Shown here one piece after another: positions 14,977 through 22,279 of a stretch of DNA of 24,875 bases. Under the pieces are notes generated by a model. That model had not been told where the DNA came from. It did no database searches and saw only the letters and a list, made by a program, of their open reading frames with translations. Each line of letters opens with the position of its first letter. The first letter of the stretch is position 1. The translations under genes and the position numbers were made by a program. The DNA is taken from positions 1 through 24,875 of the forward strand of contig CAYVQU010000071.1 in NCBI GenBank assembly GCA_964453155.1, in the 5' to 3' direction. This DNA comes from CAYVQU01 sp964453155. GTDB lineage: Bacteria > Chloroflexota > Anaerolineae > Anaerolineales > UBA11858.

Positions 14977-15443
14977 ACATGGCGAATGTAATCACCGATC
15001 CGCGCGAGCGAACGCGGTTCTTAAAGTTTGCAGTAGTGGGCACAATTGGAGCTGTCGTCGATTTTGGGACCTTCAATTTGTTGTCTGGTATTTTTGGTGT
15101 TCACCATGTGGTCGCCAGTGTGTTCTCCTTTACCGCCGCGATTCTCAGCAATTTCACCTGGAATCGCTATTGGACTTATCCGGACTCCCGTTCGAAACCC
15201 TTAACCCGCCAGTTAGTCGAATTCTTTGTGGTTAATATCATTGGCCTCGGAATCCGAACGCCTTTGTTTGCCGGATTGAGTGGTCCCTTAGAAACATTGT
15301 TCTCTAGAGTTCCCTTCTTGCCAATCTCGATTTTTACCCCAGAATTTTTAGGACATAATGGGGCCTTAGCGATCGCAGTTTTGGTTGTCATGTTGTGGAA
15401 TTTTTTCGTAAACCGCTACTGGACCTATAACGACGTCGAATAG
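14973..15443 (+). CDS. GtrA-family membrane protein
   Basis: A 156-residue integral membrane protein with four predicted helices, at about 13-32, 40-60, 78-100 and 128-148. The family hallmarks appear twice: an aromatic-rich NFTWNRYWTYPD after helix 2 and NFFVNRYWTY at the C-terminus. GtrA proteins are thought to help move lipid-linked sugars across the cytoplasmic membrane, or to act as small partners of glycosyltransferases. The ATG overlaps the TGA of the sugar-nucleotide gene (ATGA), and an alternative ATG lies two codons downstream. Translational coupling with that gene fits a joint surface-polysaccharide role. Confidence 0.88.
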   Translation: MNMANVITDPRERTRFLKFAVVGTIGAVVDFGTFNLLSGIFGVHHVVASVFSFTAAILSNFTWNRYWTYPDSRSKPLTRQLVEFFVVNIIGLGIRTPLFAGLSGPLETLFSRVPFLPISIFTPEFLGHNGALAIAVLVVMLWNFFVNRYWTYNDVE

Positions 15444-15466
15444 TGCCTCGATTTTTCATCAGACTC

Positions 15467-15513
15467 AGACCTGGAGGGTGCCCCAATTGGGGATGGACTT
15501 TCCAGGTCTTTTT
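15467..15513 (+). terminator. Intrinsic terminator after the GtrA gene
   Basis: The outer stem is AGACCTGGA (15467-15475) with TCCAGGTCT (15501-15509), followed by a run of T to 15513. A self-complementary CCCCAATTGGGG at 15481-15492 sits inside the loop and could form a second hairpin. Confidence 0.8.
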
Positions 15514-15530
15514 CTTGAGTGAAGTACGGG

Positions 15531-15536
15531 TATAAT
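15531..15536 (+). promoter_or_regulatory. -10 box next to a start codon (near-leaderless transcript)
   Basis: A perfect TATAAT ends nine bases before the ATG at 15546. Transcription would start about 0-3 bases from the ATG. No ribosome binding site fits between them and no good -35 is visible, so a leaderless or near-leaderless mRNA is likely. Confidence 0.5.
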
Positions 15537-15545
15537 TGAATTACT

Positions 15546-15920
15546 ATGGTAGCGAAACGACTGATTCCAATTTATACAACTCGGGGTGATCTCGGTGCCT
15601 ATTTGGTTTACCCGCATATCTTTAACCAGCAGGGTGAGTGGGTGGGGTTTGTGACACCTAAGCGCGAAGTGTATTCGGTTTTGGGGCACTACATCGGCTG
15701 GCTGACGGATGATCCGCGAATTTTGCGGAAGCGATCTTATGATTTTTCTAATCCTCGCGTCAAGCCGCCGCCGCCCCAACCCCGAATTCGGGTTCCCGCT
15801 TCCGTGCCGCTGCCCCCGATGATGTCGGAATTAACCTATACCCACATCGATATTTTGGAAGAAGAACCCGAACGCCTCAGCACTGTCGACTTCGATGAGT
15901 TGCGCGAGGATATGGATTAA
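15546..15920 (+). CDS. Hypothetical protein with proline-rich linker and acidic C-terminus
   Basis: A 124-residue protein that I do not assign to a named family. The first 65 residues look like a small folded domain rich in Gly and aromatics (YTTRGDLGAYL, GEWVGFVTPKREVYSV, GHYIGWLTDDPRILRKR). A proline-rich segment follows at about 75-93 (KPPPPQP, PLPPMM), and then an acidic tail (about 100-124). It has no signal peptide or membrane segment. It lies directly behind a -10 box and 5 nt before the thioesterase gene, so it leads a compact three-gene unit. Codon use is like that of its neighbours. Confidence 0.75.
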   Translation: MVAKRLIPIYTTRGDLGAYLVYPHIFNQQGEWVGFVTPKREVYSVLGHYIGWLTDDPRILRKRSYDFSNPRVKPPPPQPRIRVPASVPLPPMMSELTYTHIDILEEEPERLSTVDFDELREDMD

Positions 15921-15925
15921 GAACC

Positions 15926-16405
15926 ATGTCTGAGCAAAATACTGGCAAGAAGATCAGTGATTCGCGGGTTAAATTGGCCGTCTTAATGGGGCCGCAGCAT
16001 GCCAATCATCATGGCAATGTTCATGGCGGTTGGATCATGAAACTCATGGACGAAGCCGGGGCTTTGGCCTGTATGCGGCACGCTAACAGCCGAGTGGTAA
16101 CTGTCGCGGCCGACCGGATGTTTTTCCACGAGCCAATTCGCTTGGGTGACCTGGTTACCGTAACGGCCGAAGTGAGCTTTGTTGGCCGAACCTCGATGGA
16201 AGCGGAAGTAAGTGTCAATGCCGAAAATCCGGTCACCGGCGACTGTGTTCATACCAATGCGGCGTTTTTTGTGTATGTAGCTTTGGGCGAATATGAAGAT
16301 CCGATTCCGGTCCCAGCTTTGATACCAGAAACCGAGGCTCAAAGAGATCGGATGGCTGCCGGACGCGCTCGGCAAGCGCATCGCCTAACCCATTACAACG
16401 AATAA
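15926..16405 (+). CDS. Acyl-CoA thioesterase, hotdog fold, YciA/BACH type
   Basis: A 159-residue single-hotdog-domain protein. The helix motif GNVHGGWIMKLMDEAGA (residues 30-46) carries the expected catalytic Asn31 and Asp42, and a second family stretch is FHEPIRLGDLVTV. Such enzymes hydrolyse acyl-CoA to free acid and CoA, usually as hexamers, and control CoA pools or membrane fatty-acid supply. The chain-length preference cannot be read. The C-terminal 30 residues are charged and lie outside the fold. The gene starts 5 nt after the hypothetical gene and ends 4 nt before the ATPase gene, so the three are probably co-transcribed. No clear ribosome site is visible, and translation may be coupled. 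Confidence 0.9.
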   Translation: MSEQNTGKKISDSRVKLAVLMGPQHANHHGNVHGGWIMKLMDEAGALACMRHANSRVVTVAADRMFFHEPIRLGDLVTVTAEVSFVGRTSMEAEVSVNAENPVTGDCVHTNAAFFVYVALGEYEDPIPVPALIPETEAQRDRMAAGRARQAHRLTHYNE

Positions 16406-16409
16406 CGTT

Positions 16410-17604
16410 ATGACTGAACCTACCGAGTTTTCAACCAGTGAGAATGAGTTATTGCCAACCGGGCAGCCTCCGGTACGGTCGCTAAAGGAGTTGGTTGATC
16501 GGGTTACAGGGCGAACCCTCGATGTGATGCACCCCCCCCGAAGATGCTGGCATCGCGGATGTGGTGCCCTTTCCATTCCTGGCTTTAGTTGGGCAACCGG
16601 AAATGAAAATGGCCCTGTTGCTCTCATTGATTAATCCAGCGATGGGCGGGGTATTGCTGATCGGTCCGCGCGGTACCGGAAAAACGACCGTAGTGCGCAG
16701 CCTGATCGATTTACTTCCGGATATTCCACGTAGTTTATGCTTCTTTGGCTGCCTCCCCGAAGATATTGAAACCGGTGGCATGGAGGCCGTTTGCCCCGAT
16801 TGTGCCAAAAAATATGCCGAAGATACACCCCTGGCCAAAATTGATCAAGTTCGCCTGGTCGAATTACCCTTAAACTCCCAAATTGAAGACGTTGTCGGCG
16901 GGTTAGACGAACGGGCGGCAGTTCATGAACGAACTCGCCTGCGGCGTGGGATATTGGCGCATGCCGATCGAAATCTCCTGTATGTCGACGAAGTCAACCT
17001 CCTGGCTGATGAGGTAGTCGACGCCATTTTAGATGCTGCTGCTCAGGGGTATTACATCGTCCGGCGGGGTGCCATTTCGGCTACCTATCGCTCTCGGTTC
17101 GTTCTCATTGGCTCTATGAATCCGGAAGAGGGCCGCTTACGCCCCCAAATCATGGATCGTTTTGGGATGCGCGTTATCGTCCGCGGCCTGAAAGATCCTG
17201 AAGAGCGGTTGGAAGCCTATAAACGAGTCCAATCCTATCAAATCAATCCCCGCCAAACCGCGGCTCAATTTGCTACTGAAACTGAATTAGCTCAGTCTGA
17301 AATTCAAGTTGCTCGCGATTTACTCCCTCAAGTTGTTTTACCCGATGAAGTTGCCCGGCAGGGTTTGGCTTTGATCGAACAATTGAAAATCGATTCACTG
17401 CGAGCCGAAATTACGCTTTTTGAGGCTGCCCGGGCCCATGCCATTGCAGATGGCCGTTTGGAAGTTGAAGCCGACGATCTCAAGATGGTGGCGCCCTTAG
17501 CGCTGCGGTTGCGACGTTCAGCTTACATCAAAGAATATATTGACCAACAACAGCCCGAAGAAGAAGAACTAAACACCATTTTAGCAACTGTTTTCCAACC
17601 CTAA
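16410..17604 (+). CDS. Mg-chelatase subunit I-type AAA+ ATPase, reading frame broken at a C8 tract
   Basis: The coding sequence occupies two frames. Codons from the ATG at 16410 run to the eight-C run at 16532-16539. There, dropping one C joins MHPP to EDAGIADVVPFPFLALVGQ in the frame that continues to 17604, giving about 397 residues. The alternative start GTG at 16561 would give a 347-residue protein that still holds the whole ATPase: Walker A GPRGTGKT (35-42 of that form), a Cys pair CPDC, Walker B LLYVDEVNLL, sensor 1 GSMNPEEG and DRFGMRV. These match BchI/ChlI of magnesium chelatase and related MoxR-class chaperones. No chelatase H subunit, VWA-domain subunit or other chlorophyll gene lies nearby, so a different client is possible. 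The break may be a sequencing error, slippage or a true start at 16561. Confidence 0.8.
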
Positions 17605-17623
17605 TTGTTAACATCTCTCCAAG

Positions 17624-17668
17624 TTATCCCGGAAACTGGATTCGCAGACCTTAAATTTTCCGGGATAA
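17624..17668. repeat. Perfect 12-bp inverted repeat between ATPase and UROD-family genes
   Basis: TTATCCCGGAAA (17624-17635) and TTTCCGGGATAA (17657-17668) are exact reverse complements around a 21-base loop. Only a weak T-rich stretch follows. It could be a terminator of the preceding unit, or an operator or mRNA structure, since it ends 15 bases before the ribosome site of the next gene. Confidence 0.6.
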
Positions 17669-17683
17669 TTTGGGCAATTTCTT

Positions 17684-17688
17684 AGGAG
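17684..17688 (+). promoter_or_regulatory. Ribosome binding site supporting a TTG start
   Basis: AGGAG lies seven bases before TTG at 17696. No ATG is available nearby in frame, and the conserved N-terminus HRERLETVLAGERPDRVPV starts only a few codons later. This supports TTG as the true start. Confidence 0.75.
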
Positions 17689-17695
17689 TATCACA

Positions 17696-18682
17696 TTGAC
17701 AACCATCACGCATCGCGAAAGATTAGAAACTGTATTAGCTGGTGAACGCCCTGATCGGGTTCCAGTGGCCTTATGGCGCCATTTCCAGGTAGATGATCAA
17801 GATCCGGCCAGGTTGGCAGCCGCGGCGGTCGATTTTCAGCAGACTTTTGATTACGACCTGGTGAAATATACACCGGCTTCCTCGTTTTGTATCAAAGATT
17901 GGGGCAGCCAGGACGAGTGGCGCGGCGCCTTTGAAGGTACGCGGGACTATACTCACCGCGTAATTCAAAAACCGGAAGATTGGGTGCGTTTAGAAGTTTT
18001 AGATCCCTACAAGGGGCATTTGGGCGCCCAGCTAGAAAGTCTTAGATTATTGATCAACGAACTTGGCCCGGATACACCCGTTATCCAGACAATTTTCAAT
18101 CCACTATCACAGGTCAAAAACCTGGTTGGGCCTGAAAACTTACCTACCCATCTTCGCAAATATCCGAATTCGCTGTTGGCGGGTTTAAAAATTATTACCG
18201 AATCCACTCGCCGATTTTTGGAGGCTGCGGTTGAAACTGGGATTGCCGGGATTTTCTTTGCGGTTCAACACGCCAACTACAGTATTTTGACAGAAGATGA
18301 ATACAAAGCCTTCGGAACGATCTTTGATCTCCAGGTTTTGCAACCTGCTGAAGATCTGTGGCTCAATATGCTTCACATCCATGGCCTGGATATCATGTTT
18401 GATCTGTTTCTTGATTATCCCATCCAAATCCTGAACTGGCATGATCGGGAGACGGCTCCGACCCTGGCGGAAGCCCACCAAAAGTATTCTGGGACCCTAT
18501 GCGGCGGGTTGCGGCGGATCGAATCAGTCGAATTAGGAACCCCGGCGAATATCATCGCCGAAGCCCAGGATGCCATTCAACAAACGGATGGCACCCGTTT
18601 TATCTTAGGTACTGGGTGTGTTACCCCAATTAAGGCTCCGTACGGAAATCTGATGACAGCTCGTGAGGTTGTCGAGTCTTGA
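17696..18682 (+). CDS. Uroporphyrinogen decarboxylase superfamily protein
   Basis: A 328-residue TIM-barrel protein of the UROD superfamily. The N-terminal RERLETVLAGERPDRVPVALWRHF is the family opening. The interior shows the HANYS segment, LHIHGLD (227-231) and a C-terminal TGCVTP with Cys308. True HemE carries a FMRQAGR-like motif, which is absent, so heme synthesis is unlikely. Corrinoid-linked methyltransferases of this superfamily bind zinc through His-x-Cys and a distant Cys. Here the pattern is His227-x-His229 and Cys308, so a metal site is possible with one ligand changed. No corrinoid protein gene is nearby. TTG start with a good ribosome site. The stop overlaps the rsmD start by one base. 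The substrate is unknown. Confidence 0.8.
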   Translation: MTTITHRERLETVLAGERPDRVPVALWRHFQVDDQDPARLAAAAVDFQQTFDYDLVKYTPASSFCIKDWGSQDEWRGAFEGTRDYTHRVIQKPEDWVRLEVLDPYKGHLGAQLESLRLLINELGPDTPVIQTIFNPLSQVKNLVGPENLPTHLRKYPNSLLAGLKIITESTRRFLEAAVETGIAGIFFAVQHANYSILTEDEYKAFGTIFDLQVLQPAEDLWLNMLHIHGLDIMFDLFLDYPIQILNWHDRETAPTLAEAHQKYSGTLCGGLRRIESVELGTPANIIAEAQDAIQQTDGTRFILGTGCVTPIKAPYGNLMTAREVVES

Positions 18683-19254
18683 TGAGTACCTTGCGTGTGA
18701 TTGCAGGAACGGCTCGGGGCCAGCGACTTCGTTCGGTACCCGGAGATATCACCCGGCCGATAACGGATCGAGTAAAAGAAGCATTATTCAACATCCTTGG
18801 GCCGGATATTCATTCGGCCCATTTTTTGGATTTGTTTGGGGGTACTGGTGCGGTGGGAATCGAAGCCCTCAGCCGCGGAGCGGAATATGTGCGTTTCATT
18901 GATAAGCATCAGACCGCCATTAAAACGATCCGGGCTAATTTAGACCAAACTCGGTTGGGGGCAAAGGCCGATGTCTTGCACTCGGATGCGTTTATCTTTT
19001 TAGAACGCGAACCTGATCGTGAATTTGATTATGTGTTCATTGCACCACCCCAATATAAGGGGATGTGGCAGCAAGCCATTATGCGCGTCGATGCCCAGCC
19101 GGGGTGGTTGGTAGCCGATGCCTGGGTACTAGTACAAATTGACCCCCTGGAATACGAAGCCCTACAGCTAGAAAACTTGGTAGAATTTGATCAACGCAAG
19201 TATGGCAGTACTTTACTCGTTTTTTTTGAGGTGCCTGAGCAGATTTCAGATTGA
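18682..19254 (+). CDS. rsmD: 16S rRNA (guanine(966)-N2)-methyltransferase RsmD-like
   Basis: A 190-residue SAM-dependent methyltransferase. The N-terminal RVIAGTARGQRL and RPITDRVKEALFNIL are RsmD hallmarks. Motif I is LDLFGGTGAVGIEALSRGA. RsmD methylates N2 of G966 in 16S rRNA on the assembling small subunit, using a catalytic DPPY/F motif. Here that place reads IAPPQY (Ala121-Pro-Pro-Gln-Tyr), so the usual acidic residue is missing. The ATG at 18682 overlaps the TGA of the UROD-family gene, and an in-frame TTG one codon earlier is less likely. Translation is probably coupled to that gene although the functions look unrelated. Confidence 0.87.
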   Translation: MSTLRVIAGTARGQRLRSVPGDITRPITDRVKEALFNILGPDIHSAHFLDLFGGTGAVGIEALSRGAEYVRFIDKHQTAIKTIRANLDQTRLGAKADVLHSDAFIFLEREPDREFDYVFIAPPQYKGMWQQAIMRVDAQPGWLVADAWVLVQIDPLEYEALQLENLVEFDQRKYGSTLLVFFEVPEQISD

Positions 19255-19310
19255 ACCTATTTATATTTTTAAATACTTCCGAAATCTACTTTGGTTGACG
19301 AGGAAATCAG

Positions 19311-20504
19311 ATGTCGGACCAAAAATTTGTCGCCCGTGATGTATTGCGTAAGGCTTTTCCTGGCATTCCCAGACGGGAAGCTGAAGAAATGGTATCGATT
19401 GGCGAAGTTCAACAATTTCCAGTTGGGGTCACTTTGTGTAAAGAGGACGCTGTTGAAAACACTTTCTATATTATTTTGGAAGGGCAGGTGCAGGTTACCA
19501 AAGTCATCAACGCGAAAGAAGCTCGGCTGTTAAAATTGCTTGAGGGGGGAGATTTTTTTGGAGAAATGGGTTTGATCCACGATGCTCCGCGCGCCGCGAC
19601 AGTTTCCACTACCCAACCCACTACCGTTCTCTGCATCGAAAAAACCGCATTTGAGCAATTGCTCAAACATAGCTCCTCTGTTTCGTTGGCAATGGTTAAA
19701 GAAGTCAGCCGCCGTTTACGAGAAAATGACGAAATGGCGATTGAAGACTTGCGATTAAAAGCGGGGGAATTAGCGACCGCATATCAACGTTTGGCCCAAG
19801 AAGATTTTGCTCGGCGCGAATTTCTCACCTCGATTGCTCACGAGCTGCGCACCCCGTTGACATCTGCCAGTGGGTTTTTGGAGATGGCCCGGTCCCGCCG
19901 AGTTGATCGGGACATGCGGAAAATGGCTTATGATACGGTCGCCCGCAATTTGCAGCAAATTATTTCGCTGGTAAATGATATCTTGTTTCTTCAAGAAGTT
20001 GAGCTGGTTTTACCAGAGATGCATCTTATCGATTTAGGTGAGATCGTCCTCGCGGCTGTGGAGGAAATTAAACCTCAAGCCGAAGATCAGAATATTCGGT
20101 TATTGCTCGATATCGCGCCGAAACTAATCGATGTCCCTGGCCATTTCAAGAGCCTCGAACGCGCTATGAAAATGGTGCTCGATAACGCGATTAAATTTAG
20201 CCCGGGTGGTGGTGATGTCCAAATTTCAGTGATGGGGATGGATGAATATGTCAGTGTGAGTGTTAAGGATCAGGGTATTGGGATCTCAGACGAAGTACTC
20301 CCTCTCATTTTTGATCGGTTCTTCCATGTCGATGAAATTGGGGATGAACTCTATGGGGGCTTGGGTTTGGGTTTGGCAATAACCAAGCAAGTCGTAGACC
20401 AACATGGTGGCGAGATTAGTGTGATCAGTGATGAGGGCGAGGGGAGCACGTTTACAATCACACTGTTCTACAACGAAGACCTATTACCAGATGAAATTGA
20501 ATAA
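19311..20504 (+). CDS. Histidine kinase with cyclic-nucleotide-binding sensor domain
   Basis: A 397-residue soluble kinase. Residues about 15-130 form a CRP-type cyclic-nucleotide-binding domain. The phosphate-binding cassette reads GDFFGEMGLIHDAPRAATV, close to the FGE...R-[AS]-AT pattern that contacts cAMP or cGMP. A helical linker (about 135-168) leads to HisKA with IAHELRTPLTSASG and phospho-acceptor His177. The HATPase domain has Asn292 (LDNAIKF), DQGIGI and GGLGLGLAIT. All kinase boxes are intact. No DNA-binding domain follows, so a CRP-like sensor has been coupled to phospho-signalling. The ribosome site GAGGAA precedes the ATG. No response regulator is adjacent, so its partner is elsewhere, or it uses the receivers at 10780-11550. 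The gene converges on the NUDIX gene. Confidence 0.9.
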   Translation: MSDQKFVARDVLRKAFPGIPRREAEEMVSIGEVQQFPVGVTLCKEDAVENTFYIILEGQVQVTKVINAKEARLLKLLEGGDFFGEMGLIHDAPRAATVSTTQPTTVLCIEKTAFEQLLKHSSSVSLAMVKEVSRRLRENDEMAIEDLRLKAGELATAYQRLAQEDFARREFLTSIAHELRTPLTSASGFLEMARSRRVDRDMRKMAYDTVARNLQQIISLVNDILFLQEVELVLPEMHLIDLGEIVLAAVEEIKPQAEDQNIRLLLDIAPKLIDVPGHFKSLERAMKMVLDNAIKFSPGGGDVQISVMGMDEYVSVSVKDQGIGISDEVLPLIFDRFFHVDEIGDELYGGLGLGLAITKQVVDQHGGEISVISDEGEGSTFTITLFYNEDLLPDEIE

Positions 20505-20506
20505 TA

Positions 20507-20521
20507 CGCCCTAAATGGGCG
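20507..20521. terminator. Short hairpin between convergent genes
   Basis: CGCCC (20507-20511) pairs with GGGCG (20517-20521) around TAAAT. There is no T-run, so it is a weak candidate for termination between the kinase and NUDIX genes. Confidence 0.3.
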
Positions 20522-20527
20522 GGAATC

Positions 20528-21031
20528 TCACTCCCCAAATTTTATTTCTAACTGATCCGCTTCTTTGTAGGTGTATAACACCGAAAGAGGGGGATCATCT
20601 ATTTTAAGGGCTAAAACCTTTGGGAGTAGCGTAAACAAGTCATCAACCAGGGGGTAGTTGTGAATTGTGTTGATTGGCAACCACTCTAAAATTCCCTCTG
20701 CAGATGCTTGCAGGGTCCCAGCGAAATATTCACCCCTAAAAACATAAATTCCAATTCCAGGATTTTCCCCCGTATCTATACAAATTGTCCCGCACAGGCG
20801 CAGATTTTCACCCTCGAGTCCGGTTTCTTCGTACAACTCACGCCGGGCTGCAGATAGAATATCTTCTCCCGACTCAACATGGCCCCCAATCCCATTGTAT
20901 AAATTTGCCCATAATCGTTTGGTCGGAGCGCCCTTTATGAGCAATACTTGATCTCCCTTGGTGAGAAAAATTAAGGTCCTCGGAACAAGTTTATAACGAT
21001 CGTGGGTTTTACCTTGATCGGATTTAGGCAT
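20528..21031 (-). CDS. NUDIX hydrolase
   Basis: A 167-residue protein with a complete Nudix box at residues 50-72: Gly50, Glu56 and the REL-EE-GL core (Arg64, Glu65, Glu68, Glu69, Gly71). The box binds Mg2+ or Mn2+ and cleaves nucleoside diphosphates linked to another group. The segment LWANLYNGIGGHVE resembles 8-oxo-dGTPase (MutT/MTH1-like) proteins, so nucleotide-pool cleaning is possible, but the substrate cannot be fixed. The C-terminus has an extra acidic/aromatic tail (about 140-167). No ribosome site precedes the ATG. It lies downstream of the aldolase gene on the same strand, separated by a 46-bp gap that holds a palindrome. Confidence 0.9.
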   Translation of the reverse strand: MPKSDQGKTHDRYKLVPRTLIFLTKGDQVLLIKGAPTKRLWANLYNGIGGHVESGEDILSAARRELYEETGLEGENLRLCGTICIDTGENPGIGIYVFRGEYFAGTLQASAEGILEWLPINTIHNYPLVDDLFTLLPKVLALKIDDPPLSVLYTYKEADQLEIKFGE

Positions 21032-21042
21032 TTTAAATTTGT

Positions 21043-21067
21043 AGGGGCAGGTCGAAGACCTGCCCCT
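21043..21067. repeat. Perfect 11-bp palindrome (REP-like element)
   Basis: AGGGGCAGGTC (21043-21053) and GACCTGCCCCT (21057-21067) are separated only by GAA. No T-run follows on either strand. The GTAGGGGC-type stem resembles short palindromes scattered between genes in Chloroflexota and cyanobacterial genomes. It could also shield the 3' end of the aldolase mRNA. Confidence 0.6.
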
Positions 21068-21077
21068 CTATAGGTAT

Positions 21078-22025
21078 TTAGCCTAACAGCTTGCGAACTT
21101 CTTCAAGTTGCCCGGCGCTGCCCAATTTCTCGTTCTTACCGGCGATGAAATTGGCATATTCGGTCATGAAGACCTTACCAGGGGAGCGCAGGTCGAAGTT
21201 ATCCGGTTTTTCGTTGAAAAATTCGCGATGGACGCGGGTCCAAACCAGGCGGCCGTCGGTGTCGATGTTAATCTTGGTGACACCTAATCGGGAAGCCTCC
21301 CCAAATTGGTCGGCATCGACTCCTTTGGCTCCGAGGAGTTTACCCCCGGCGGAATTAATGCGCTCGACCTCATCTTGCGGTACAGAGCTGGAGCCGTGCA
21401 TGACCAGCGGGAAGCCCGGCAGGCGGTCCTGGATTTCTTTAAGGACGTCAAAACGCAAGCCCTGCGTGCCAGTGAATTTGAAGGCCCCGTGGCTCGTGCC
21501 GATGGCGCATGCTAGCGAGTCTACCCCGGTGCGGGCCACGAATTCTTTGGCCTGATCGGGGTCGGTTAACTTAGCGTCAGCCTCGTCAACGGCGACATGT
21601 TCTTCCACGCCGCCCAGCATGCCCAATTCAGCTTCGACAACCACACCTTTGGCGTGAGCATAATCGACCACGCGCTTGGTGATGGCAATGTTCTCTTCGA
21701 ACTCTTCATGGCTGGCGTCGATCATAACTGAACTGTAGAAGCCACTGTCGACGCAGTCGTAGCAGGTTTCTTCGTCACCGTGGTCGAGATGAACCGCAAA
21801 AATAGCCTCGGGGAAAACCTCATCAGCGCTGCGAATTAAGCCCTCGAGCATATTCTTGTGGGTATACCCGCGGGCACCCTTGCTGATTTGGAGAATGAAG
21901 GGGGCCTGGCTCTCTAGATTTCCTCGGAACAACCCCATGGTTTGTTCGAGATTGTTGATGTTGTAGGCCCCAATGGCGTATTTACCGTAGGCGGCTTCAA
22001 ACAATTTTTTGGTCGTAACAATCAT
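21078..22025 (-). CDS. fba: Class II fructose-bisphosphate aldolase
   Basis: A 315-residue zinc-dependent aldolase of the FbaA/GatY family. HLDHGD (79-84) holds catalytic Asp81 and zinc ligand His82. GTSHGAFKF and MHGSSSVP provide the other zinc and phosphate contacts, and KINIDTDGR binds the substrate phosphate. It cleaves fructose 1,6-bisphosphate to glyceraldehyde 3-phosphate and dihydroxyacetone phosphate in glycolysis, or makes it in gluconeogenesis. Tagatose-bisphosphate and related aldolases share the motifs, so the exact sugar is inferred. A strong ribosome site (AAGGAG on the minus strand, 22036-22031) lies five bases before the ATG. It is divergent from the SPFH unit across a 254-bp region. 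Confidence 0.92.
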   Translation of the reverse strand: MIVTTKKLFEAAYGKYAIGAYNINNLEQTMGLFRGNLESQAPFILQISKGARGYTHKNMLEGLIRSADEVFPEAIFAVHLDHGDEETCYDCVDSGFYSSVMIDASHEEFEENIAITKRVVDYAHAKGVVVEAELGMLGGVEEHVAVDEADAKLTDPDQAKEFVARTGVDSLACAIGTSHGAFKFTGTQGLRFDVLKEIQDRLPGFPLVMHGSSSVPQDEVERINSAGGKLLGAKGVDADQFGEASRLGVTKINIDTDGRLVWTRVHREFFNEKPDNFDLRSPGKVFMTEYANFIAGKNEKLGSAGQLEEVRKLLG

Positions 22026-22094
22026 GTCTACTCCTTATAATTAAGGCTGAAGGATCAGCGAATTTGTGTTTTCCAGAAATGTTAACCGTCGGGT

Positions 22095-22123
22095 ATTATA
22101 ATTCAAAATTGACGTTCTGAAAC
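22095..22123 (-). promoter_or_regulatory. Possible fba promoter
   Basis: On the minus strand a perfect TATAAT (22100-22095) has a weak GTTTCA (22123-22118) 17 bases upstream, giving a leader of roughly 65 nt. The -10 is partly palindromic and reads as TATAAT on the plus strand too (22097-22102). Confidence 0.4.
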
Positions 22124-22197
22124 GCAACCACAGGAGAAGTTTATCGTAAATATATTAGAAAGTCTGGAAAGTCCACATATAATATCAGGTTCTGAAT

Positions 22198-22226
22198 TTG
22201 CAAATTGAACTTTCTCAGGCTATAAT
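22198..22226 (+). promoter_or_regulatory. Promoter for the SPFH unit
   Basis: TTGCAA (22198-22203), a 17-base spacer and a perfect TATAAT (22221-22226) match a sigma-70-type promoter. Transcription would start near 22233, giving a leader of about 47 nt. A second TATAAT at 22178-22183 with a poor -35 may be an alternative. Confidence 0.6.
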
Positions 22227-22279
22227 GATTTCGATCTGTTCAGGTCTGTTCCCTAATGGTTTCGCCTTTGGAGGTAAAT

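Noticed and set aside
16561..17604. Part of a bacteriochlorophyll gene cluster
   Set aside because: The ATPase resembles BchI, but no other chelatase subunit or pigment gene lies nearby, and the UROD-family gene lacks HemE motifs.
21091..21555. 154-codon open frame on the plus strand
   Set aside because: It is antisense to the aldolase, whose zinc and phosphate motifs are intact.
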